DNA of 14,280 nucleotides, taken from positions 1 through 14,280 of the forward strand of contig CAYGKP010000048.1 in the NCBI GenBank assembly GCA_964350605.1, given 5' to 3'. Made by a program: the position numbers and the translations under genes. The stretch is from CAYGKP01 sp964350605 (GTDB taxonomy: Bacteria > Bacteroidota > Bacteroidia > Cytophagales > JAAEPT01). Below the pieces are notes generated by a model that worked only from the letters and a program-made list of their open reading frames with translations, did not search any database and was not told the DNA's origin. Positions within the stretch are counted from its first letter, which is position 1. Each line of letters opens with the position of its first letter. Below, one piece after another: positions 1-4,641 of this stretch.

Positions 1-164
1 TATTCGAAGGCGTAGGGGTAGGTGCGGTCCAAAGGCTGGTAGGCAGGTTCGGGCAGGGGAATGTAGTTCCAGGCCTTGGGTTTGGGCACGTAGTCCTCCC
101 CACAGGCGCACAAAAGCGAACAGCCCAGGATCAAGGCGATCAGCCAGCTACTTCCCCTTTTCAT
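1..164 (-). CDS. gldD: Gliding motility lipoprotein GldD, N-terminal part
   Basis: GldD is a lipoprotein needed for gliding and for type IX secretion in Bacteroidota; its biochemical role is unknown. The ATG at 164 opens a frame of 54 codons that runs off the left edge. A basic start (MKRGSS) and a hydrophobic stretch (residues 7-20) lead to a lipobox Leu-Cys-Ala-Cys with the lipidated Cys probably at residue 21; Cys15 is a second candidate. The mature start then shows the GldD pattern: YVPKPKAW (25-32), IPLPEPAY and YPYAFE at about 36-54. The start lies inside the end of gldE (17-nt overlap), so the two genes are co-transcribed and probably translationally coupled. The short fragment limits certainty, but the motif together with its place after gldE makes the call fairly firm. 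Confidence 0.85.
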   Translation of the reverse strand, partial: MKRGSSWLIALILGCSLLCACGEDYVPKPKAWNYIPLPEPAYQPLDRTYPYAFE

Positions 165-1470
165 CGGCCAAGGTTTCTTCTTCATGAATGGTCACGCGGA
201 TGCGGTTGATGCGTTTGAGCGTCGCGCTCTCGATGGTGAATTCAAACTGTTCGTGGCGCAGGGTTTCGCCGGCGGTCAACATGCCTTCGTTCAGTTCCAA
301 AAGCAGGCCACCCAGCGATTCGGAATCGCCGCGCACCTCCTCGAACACCTCGAACTTCGCGCCCACCACTTTGCAGAAATCGTGCAGGTGGACCTTGCCT
401 TCGAAGACGAACGTCTGTTCGTCCAGTTGCGTATAGCCCTCGGTTTCCTCGTCGTACTCGTCGTTGATTTCGCCGACGATTTCCTCGATGATGTCCTCCA
501 AGGTGACCAGCCCGGCGGTGCCGCCGTATTCGTCCACGACGATGGCCATGTGGACGCGCCGCTCCTGAAAGTCTTTCAGCTGCGCGTCGATGCGCTTGGT
601 TTCGGGGATGAAATACGCCTCGCGCATGAGGCCCTGCCAATGAAAGTGTTCGTCCTGGTCCAGGTGGGGAAGCAAGTCCTTGATGTAGAGAATCCCCTCG
701 ATCTGGTCGATGGTCTCCGTATAGACGGGCACCCGCGAGAAGCCGCTCTTGTTAATGCGGTCCATCAACTGGTGAAAGTCCAGGCGGTTGTCGAAGGCCG
801 CGATGTCCATGCGCGTGCGCATGATCTGGCGCACGGTAATCGAACTGAAGTTCACGATGCCCCGCAGGATTTCTTTGTCTTCCTCGGTTGTCTCGGTGTC
901 GCCCGCTAGGTCGAGGGCCGCGTGGATCTGTTCGATGTTGATCTGGTAATCCCGGCGCACCATGCGTTTCTCGATCAGGGACGAGAAGCCGAGCAGCAGC
1001 CACGAAAGGGGCTGAAACGCGACCACACACGCACTGAGTATTGGCGCGGTCGTGCGGGCCATGGGCTCAGCGTGGCGCGTGGCGTAGATTTTCGGGATGA
1101 CCTCGCCGAAGAAAGCCAGCACCACAGTGACCGATAGCGAGAGGATCAGGATCGTCAGGCCGTTGGGGTGTGAATCGCCCACCAGTCGCCAACCCACGTA
1201 GGTGGCCACCGTGACCAGGGCCACGTTGACCAGGTTGTTGAAGATCAGGATCGTGGCCAGCAGCCGCTTGGGCCGAAGCAACAGCTTGCCGACCAGTTGG
1301 TCCCGTTTGCGGGGCGAATCGAGGAACTCGATCACCTGCGCGGGACTTAGCGAGAAGTACGCGGTTTCCGACCCAGAAGCAAGTGCTGAGAGGATCAGCA
1401 ACATCACCATCACCAGCCCGGCGATCCAGTAGAGCGAATGGGGTGCGGGCGCATAGGCGGCGAGCAACAT
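148..1470 (-). CDS. gldE: GldE, CorC/HlyC-family membrane protein with CBS domains
   Basis: An inner-membrane protein of the CNNM/CorC (hemolysin C-like) family, called GldE when it sits beside gldD. It is linked to gliding and type IX secretion, perhaps through metal-ion transport. It has 440 residues from the ATG at 1470. The CNNM (DUF21) membrane domain covers about 10-175, with the signature SGSETAYFSL near residue 32 and FFGEVIPK near 120. Two CBS domains follow (about 210-340); the second ends in DEYGGTAGLVTLEDIIEEIVGEI, split here as DEYGGTAG and LEDIIEEIVGEI. The C-terminal CorC_HlyC domain contains ESLGGLLLEL. The frame also allows a TTG start at 1515 (15 more residues). I prefer 1470 because it is ATG and gives the usual ~30 residues before the signature. 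It lies downstream of ssb and overlaps gldD by 17 nt. Family certain; the name GldE rests on context. Confidence 0.93.
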   Translation of the reverse strand: MLLAAYAPAPHSLYWIAGLVMVMLLILSALASGSETAYFSLSPAQVIEFLDSPRKRDQLVGKLLLRPKRLLATILIFNNLVNVALVTVATYVGWRLVGDSHPNGLTILILSLSVTVVLAFFGEVIPKIYATRHAEPMARTTAPILSACVVAFQPLSWLLLGFSSLIEKRMVRRDYQINIEQIHAALDLAGDTETTEEDKEILRGIVNFSSITVRQIMRTRMDIAAFDNRLDFHQLMDRINKSGFSRVPVYTETIDQIEGILYIKDLLPHLDQDEHFHWQGLMREAYFIPETKRIDAQLKDFQERRVHMAIVVDEYGGTAGLVTLEDIIEEIVGEINDEYDEETEGYTQLDEQTFVFEGKVHLHDFCKVVGAKFEVFEEVRGDSESLGGLLLELNEGMLTAGETLRHEQFEFTIESATLKRINRIRVTIHEEETLADEKGK

Positions 1471-1548
1471 CGCCGCCCAGGGACTTCGGCCTTCGCCGTC
1501 AAGAACTGCTTCCAATCGCTGTATTGCGTTTGTGGGAGGTGAGCGGGA

Positions 1549-1995
1549 CTAGAAGGGCAAGTCGTCGGTTTGGTCGTCAACTTGAATGCCCTGGGGCACC
1601 GAACGCTCCTGGCTGCTCGAATCGTCGTAGCCACCCGAAGACGAGTTTCCACCACCCGAGCCGCCGCGGCCGCCGAGCATGGTCATTTGTTGACCCACCA
1701 CTTCGGTGATGTATTTGGTCTGGCCTTCCTTGTCTTGGTACGAGCGCGTCTGAAGGCGGCCTTCCATGTAAATCTGGCTTCCTTTGGTCAGGTAGCGCTC
1801 GATCACGTCAACGACGGGCCCCCAGAACGACACGTTGTGCCATTCGGTGCTTTCCTGTTTTTGACCGTTACGGTCCTTGTAGGTCTCCGAAGTCGCCAGG
1901 GTGAAGTTTGCGACTTTGCGGCCCGAGTCAAGGGCGCGGACCTGAGGGTCTTTTCCGAGGTTGCCGACCAGGATGACTTTGTTGACGCCTGCCAT
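1549..1995 (-). CDS. ssb: Single-stranded DNA-binding protein SSB
   Basis: Binds single-stranded DNA during replication, recombination and repair, and recruits partners through its C-terminal tip. The product has 148 residues. It begins with the classic MAGVNKVILVGNLGKDP, carries the OB fold over about 1-108 (TEWHNVSFWG, KGSQIYMEGRLQTRSY), then a Gly/Ser-rich linker (about 109-125) and ends in the acidic interaction tip DDLPF. The frame stays open 68 codons upstream to 2199, but that stretch is low in conservation and overlaps the mutY end, so the ATG at 1995 is the start. The stop is 33 nt before the earliest possible gldE start. It is preceded by a 112-nt leader that contains a nested hairpin. 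Normal length; no anomaly. Confidence 0.97.
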   Translation of the reverse strand: MAGVNKVILVGNLGKDPQVRALDSGRKVANFTLATSETYKDRNGQKQESTEWHNVSFWGPVVDVIERYLTKGSQIYMEGRLQTRSYQDKEGQTKYITEVVGQQMTMLGGRGGSGGGNSSSGGYDDSSSQERSVPQGIQVDDQTDDLPF

Positions 1996-2039
1996 AGAAG
2001 TAAGGGGAAATGCGAGAAAGTGGGTGTGCGTGGGGGCCG

Positions 2040-2080
2040 TTTCGGTGGGCGCGAGCAGTGCTCGCCAGCGGGAACCGAAA
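2040..2080 (-). promoter_or_regulatory. Nested inverted repeat in the mutY-ssb gap
   Basis: Two nested perfect inverted repeats lie in the 112-nt space between the mutY stop and the ssb start. The inner one, GCGAGCA-G-TGCTCGC (2051-2065), would fold in RNA as a 6-bp stem with a 3-nt loop. The outer arms TTTCGGT (2040-2046) and ACCGAAA (2074-2080) are 7 bp and enclose it. No T run follows on either strand, so it is not an ordinary intrinsic terminator. It could be an ssb leader structure, an operator, or a processing or 3'-end stabilising element. The structure is directly visible; the function is a guess. Confidence 0.45.
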
Positions 2081-2107
2081 GGCGAATTAGGATGAAAATA
2101 ACGAATT

Positions 2108-3130
2108 CTACAGCCCCCGCAAAAACCGAACGAACAGTTGTGATTTGGGAAGGGCCTCCAGCGCCTCCGGATCGACCCAATCACCCGCCAAACGCTCAAT
2201 TACTGCGGTTTCCGGCGCAACACGAAAGTACGAGGCTTCCAGCCGCTGGTGGCTTAAAATGTGGTGGGTTTGGCCGAGTGGCTCGGGCGAGCCGGAAAGT
2301 TCGAGTTGCTCAGCTAGCTCCGAAGCGGTCAACTGGCGGTCTGTTTCCAGCCAAGGCGCGTCGTACAAGCCTTGCCAAATGTCACCTGCCGGGCGGGGCC
2401 CGACCCACAGCGCGCCCTCTCGCTCGCAGATCAGGTAATGCAGGTAGCGGACCTTCGGTTTGGCGGCCTTTTTACGAACAGGCAGCTGGTCCGTCAGGTT
2501 TTTGGCCCGCGCCTCGCAACGAGCGGCCCAGGGGCACTGGTCGCAGTTGGGGTTTTTGGGGAGGCAAACCATCGCGCCCAATTCGATGAGGGCTTGGTTG
2601 AAGGTGGCCGGATCGTCGGTTGGAATCATCTGCTCAGCCAGTGCTGTGAGCACCTTGCGGCCTTTACCCGAGAGGATGTCCAGGCCCACGGCATGCAAAC
2701 GCGCCAGTACCCGAAGGCCATTTCCGTCGAGGGCCGGTACAGCCTCACCAAACGCAAAGGAGGCGACCGCCGCGGCCGTATACGGACCGAGGCCGGGCAG
2801 CGTCAACAGGGCTTCACGGGTGTTAGGTAGGCGACCCTGGTAATCGGCCACCACTTTTTTGGCGGCCTTATGTAGGTTTCTGGCCCGCGAATAATAGCCC
2901 AACCCCTGCCACTGGCGAAGGACTTGCGCCTCCTCAGCATTGGCTAAATCCAATATCGTAGGGAATGCGTCAAGAAACCGAAAATAGTAGCCGATCGCCG
3001 TTTGGACGCGGGTTTGCTGCAAAATAATTTCGCTCAACCAAATGGCGTAAGGATCGGTTGTTTCCCGCCAGGGCAGGTCGCGATGAGCCCGATTGTACCA
3101 CTGGGCGAGTTCTTGTGCCGCTGGTTTCAT
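2108..3130 (-). CDS. mutY: Adenine DNA glycosylase MutY
   Basis: Removes adenine mispaired with 8-oxoguanine as part of the GO repair system. The product has 340 residues, normal for the family. The HhH-GPD glycosylase domain carries the catalytic Glu34 (SEIILQQTRV), the helix-hairpin-helix LPGLGPYTAA (111-120) and the catalytic Asp135 (ALDGN). The [4Fe-4S] loop is Cys189-x6-Cys196-x2-Cys199-x5-Cys205. A NUDIX-like C-terminal domain (about 225-338) recognises 8-oxoG; its usual Phe-Ser-His is Leu-Ser-His here (residues 292-294). The ATG at 3130 gives the standard N-terminus with WYNRAHRDLPWR. It is the first gene of the minus-strand unit that continues into ssb, gldE and gldD, and it is divergent from the HU gene. 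Confidence 0.97.
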   Translation of the reverse strand: MKPAAQELAQWYNRAHRDLPWRETTDPYAIWLSEIILQQTRVQTAIGYYFRFLDAFPTILDLANAEEAQVLRQWQGLGYYSRARNLHKAAKKVVADYQGRLPNTREALLTLPGLGPYTAAAVASFAFGEAVPALDGNGLRVLARLHAVGLDILSGKGRKVLTALAEQMIPTDDPATFNQALIELGAMVCLPKNPNCDQCPWAARCEARAKNLTDQLPVRKKAAKPKVRYLHYLICEREGALWVGPRPAGDIWQGLYDAPWLETDRQLTASELAEQLELSGSPEPLGQTHHILSHQRLEASYFRVAPETAVIERLAGDWVDPEALEALPKSQLFVRFLRGL

Positions 3131-3140
3131 TTACCACTCA

Positions 3141-3169
3141 ATAAGATAACGATTGGTTAACACCCCAAA
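3141..3169 (-). promoter_or_regulatory. Candidate mutY promoter (Bacteroidota type)
   Basis: On the minus strand TTTG (3169-3166) is followed after 17 bp by TATCTTAT (3148-3141), a partial match to the -7 element TAnnTTTG. It would start transcription only a few bases before the mutY ATG at 3130. Spacing and the -33 box fit, but the -7 box is imperfect, so this is a weak prediction. Confidence 0.3.
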
Positions 3170-3182
3170 TCCGCTAATTTTG
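3153..3182 (+). promoter_or_regulatory. HU promoter, Bacteroidota -33/-7 type
   Basis: TTG (3153-3155) is separated by 19 bp from TAATTTTG (3175-3182), an exact match to the TAnnTTTG -7 element used by the primary sigma factor of Bacteroidota. Transcription would start near 3188-3190 and give a leader of about 35 nt before the GTG at 3226. The surrounding sequence is clearly more AT-rich than the genes on either side. This is the clearest promoter in the window and probably drives the whole HU-to-gldB unit. Confidence 0.6.
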
Positions 3183-3203
3183 CCCTCGTTCCTTCCCCCT
3201 AGA

Positions 3204-3215
3204 ACAATTTATTGT
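3204..3215 (+). repeat. 12-bp inverted repeat in the HU leader
   Basis: ACAAT-TT-ATTGT is a perfect AT-rich inverted repeat ending 10 nt before the HU GTG start. It could be an operator or could simply reflect an unstructured, AT-rich initiation region. Too short to judge alone. Confidence 0.3.
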
Positions 3216-3225
3216 ACTGTGTCCC

Positions 3226-3525
3226 GTGACTAAAGCAGATGTAATTTCCCAAATCGCCGCCCAGACTGGCATTGACAAGGGCGACGTAACCGCGAGTGTA
3301 GAAGCACTGTTCTCGGTTGTCAAAGATTCACTTTCCAAAGGTGAAAGCATTTACGTGCGTGGCTTTGGCAGTTTTGTCAACAAAAAGCGCGCGCGAAAAG
3401 TGGCCCGCAACATTTCGAAGAATACCGCCATCATCATCGACGAGCACTACGTGCCCAGCTTCAAGCCTTCGAAGTTATTTGTTGAGAAGGTGAAGAAAAG
3501 CGTGAACGTCAAGGCGATGGCCTAA
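3226..3525 (+). CDS. hup: HU-family nucleoid DNA-binding protein
   Basis: A small histone-like protein that dimerises, bends DNA and shapes the nucleoid. The product is 99 residues, normal length. The start is GTG at 3226, chosen because it gives the conserved N-terminus MTKADVISQIAAQTG exactly. The dimerisation helices cover about 1-42, RGFGSF lies at 45-50, and the DNA-binding arm region is ARNISKNTAIIIDEHYVPSF (59-78), the form typical of Bacteroidota, in place of the ARNPQTGE of proteobacteria. FKPSKLF and a basic helix close the protein. It lies behind a good promoter and 9 nt before the TPR gene. The gene symbol is generic, since several HU paralogues usually exist. Confidence 0.96.
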   Translation: MTKADVISQIAAQTGIDKGDVTASVEALFSVVKDSLSKGESIYVRGFGSFVNKKRARKVARNISKNTAIIIDEHYVPSFKPSKLFVEKVKKSVNVKAMA

Positions 3526-3526
3526 C

Positions 3527-3544
3527 TTCGGGCCATGGCCCGAA
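3527..3544 (+). promoter_or_regulatory. Perfect 18-bp palindrome centred on the TPR start codon
   Basis: TTCGGGCCATGGCCCGAA reads the same on both strands. Its centre is the ATG (3535-3537) of the TPR gene, and its left edge is 1 nt after the HU stop. As RNA it can fold into a 7-bp stem (UUCGGGC/GCCCGAA) with CAUG as the loop, which would present or hide the start codon. As DNA it could be a dimer-binding site. The palindrome is certain; its role is not known. Confidence 0.55.
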
Positions 3545-4392
3545 ATCAACGTCGACTGCTGGTCCAGGCCGCCCTTCTGGGTGGGGCCGGGGTGCTGGGG
3601 TATGTGCTGTTCTCTGCGCCGACCGTCGTGGTCAGCGAGAAAGAACGCCAACTGGCCGAAGCTCAGAGCCAACAAGAAGTGGCGGCCACTCCCCAAGCGA
3701 TGCCGAGCGACCACGAGGTGGACCGTGATCCCCAGGTGGACCGACGGATTCGCCGGTGGCGCAGTGAATTTGAGGCACTTGCGGATCGCCCAGAAAAAAG
3801 GGCTATCTTTGCGGACTCTCTGGGAGAGGTGTATCGACACCTCACGGTCTTTGACAGTGCATTTCATTTCCTCGACGAGCGCGCGAGAATTGACCCTTCG
3901 TTGGTCAATTTGGAGCGAGCCAGCGAGGCGGCCTTTCGGTGGTACAGAACCACCGCCGAGCCGAAGCAGCGACGCAAAGCGGGTCTTTTGGCCCGCGAGC
4001 GTTTGGAAAACTACCTGAAGCGCGATTCAGGAAACTTGGACGCCGAGGCCCGCTTGGGTGCCGTCCTGGTCGAATTAGAATCGCCGCCGATGGGCGGCAT
4101 CCGCCGCATTCGTGCCGTTTTGGCGCGCGACCCCGAGCACCGCGAATCGTTGCAGTTACTCGGAGAATTCGCGATTCAAAGCGGTCAATTGGACAAAGCA
4201 CAGGGATACTTTGAGCGCCTTCTGGCGATCGATCCCGACGACTTGTCCGCGTTGCTCTACTTGGGCGAGTGCCTTGCGGCACAAGGCCAAAAAGAGAAGG
4301 CCCGTGGGTTGTGGGAACGCGCCCGCGAGCGGTCCGAGGATCCTTTCCTCGATGCACTACTTGAAGATCGCCTCGGCGAGCTAAAAAATTGA
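3535..4392 (+). CDS. Membrane-anchored tetratricopeptide-repeat protein
   Basis: A 285-residue protein with one N-terminal membrane segment (about residues 8-27, after RNQRR) and no lipobox, so the rest probably faces the periplasm. A charged, Gln-rich stretch (35-75) follows, then helical repeats. Three TPR-like units are visible at about 169-201, 203-236 (GEFAIQSGQLDKAQGYF, ending AIDPDD) and 237-270 (LYLGECLAAQGQKEKARGLW). Such repeats bind other proteins; the partner is unknown. It starts 9 nt after HU, and a TPR gene between HU and rng is, as I recall, seen in many Bacteroidota. The start codon is the centre of an 18-bp palindrome. I cannot assign a specific function or name. Confidence 0.85.
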   Translation: MARNQRRLLVQAALLGGAGVLGYVLFSAPTVVVSEKERQLAEAQSQQEVAATPQAMPSDHEVDRDPQVDRRIRRWRSEFEALADRPEKRAIFADSLGEVYRHLTVFDSAFHFLDERARIDPSLVNLERASEAAFRWYRTTAEPKQRRKAGLLARERLENYLKRDSGNLDAEARLGAVLVELESPPMGGIRRIRAVLARDPEHRESLQLLGEFAIQSGQLDKAQGYFERLLAIDPDDLSALLYLGECLAAQGQKEKARGLWERARERSEDPFLDALLEDRLGELKN

Positions 4393-4399
4393 CAATCAT

Positions 4400-4415
4400 G
4401 TGGGCTTCGGCCCAC
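4400..4415 (+). promoter_or_regulatory. UUCG-capped hairpin before the small basic gene
   Basis: GTGGGC-TTCG-GCCCAC folds into a perfect 6-bp stem with the C(UUCG)G loop, an exceptionally stable RNA tetraloop. It starts 7 nt after the TPR stop (4390-4392) and ends 19 nt before the ATG at 4435. No T run follows, so it is not a standard terminator. A transcript-stabilising or translation-tuning element fits its place between genes that are likely needed at very different levels. Confidence 0.5.
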
Positions 4416-4434
4416 GACGTAACGACCTATTACT

Positions 4435-4524
4435 ATGCCCTGCGGAAAGAAACGCAAGCGTCACAAGATCGCCACCCACAAGCGCAAGAAGCGCCTGCGC
4501 AAGAACCGTCACAAGAAGAAGTAG
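4435..4524 (+). CDS. 29-aa AURKAIP1/COX24-domain protein, small ribosomal protein type
   Basis: A tiny gene that is easily missed. From ATG 4435 to TAG 4522-4524 it codes for 29 residues: MPCGKKRKRHKIATHKRKK, then RLRKNRHKKK. Seventeen residues are Lys or Arg. This closely matches the short Bacteroidota protein annotated as AURKAIP1/COX24 domain (DUF1713), whose relatives are the mitochondrial small-subunit protein mS38 and the mycobacterial ribosomal protein bS22. It therefore most likely binds rRNA in the 30S subunit. Homologues usually have Ser at position 3; here it is Cys, which is of unknown meaning. It sits between the TPR gene and rng, flanked by hairpins on both sides, and its stop codon lies inside the following hairpin. 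Identification is from remembered family sequence. Confidence 0.8.
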   Translation: MPCGKKRKRHKIATHKRKKRLRKNRHKKK

Positions 4525-4543
4525 CCTTGGGCTACCTTCTTTC
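4521..4543 (+). terminator. Possible weak terminator/attenuator overlapping the stop of the small basic gene
   Basis: GTAGCC-TTG-GGCTAC (4521-4535) is a perfect 6-bp stem with a 3-nt loop, followed by the pyrimidine run CTTCTTTC. The stop codon TAG of the small gene is part of the left arm. The short stem and the broken T run suggest partial rather than full termination, which would lower expression of rng relative to the genes before it. Confidence 0.4.
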
Positions 4544-4576
4544 GGCAGGGCCCCGTTTTTTTGCGGGGGCCCCGCC
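4544..4576 (+). promoter_or_regulatory. GC-rich hairpin with a T7 loop in the rng leader
   Basis: GGC-A-GGGCCCCG (4544-4555) pairs with CGGGG-G-CCC-C-GCC (4564-4576) around the loop TTTTTTTG, with one bulge and one mismatch. The T run lies in the loop and not after the stem, so the usual terminator order is absent. In RNA it exposes a single-stranded U7, a plausible landing site for RNA-binding proteins or a ribonuclease. Confidence 0.4.
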
Positions 4577-4592
4577 ACACACAATGGTTCTT

Positions 4593-4614
4593 GTACCTAG
4601 CATGTGCCCGGTAC
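4593..4614 (+). repeat. Short inverted repeat close to the rng start
   Basis: GTACC (4593-4597) and GGTAC (4610-4614) are perfect 5-bp arms around a 12-nt centre. This lies 27 nt before the GTG start of rng and could fold in the leader RNA. It is short, so chance is possible. Confidence 0.25.
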
Positions 4615-4641
4615 GGGGATATGCTGCAGCCTTATTGCGCC

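Noticed and set aside
184..909. 241-codon open frame antisense to gldE
   Set aside because: Lies wholly inside a well-conserved gene on the opposite strand; the composition is that of a shadow frame in G+C-rich DNA.
1996..2199. N-terminal extension of ssb by 68 residues
   Set aside because: SSB proteins start at the MAGVNKV motif; the extension covers the leader hairpin and the mutY end and is not protein-like.
1570..2589. 339-codon plus-strand frame across ssb and mutY
   Set aside because: Overlaps two certain genes and their gap; low-complexity Arg/Pro/Ala-rich product with no domain.
4544..4576. Standard intrinsic terminator for the small basic gene
   Set aside because: The T run lies in the loop and not after the stem, so I list it as a hairpin of unknown role.
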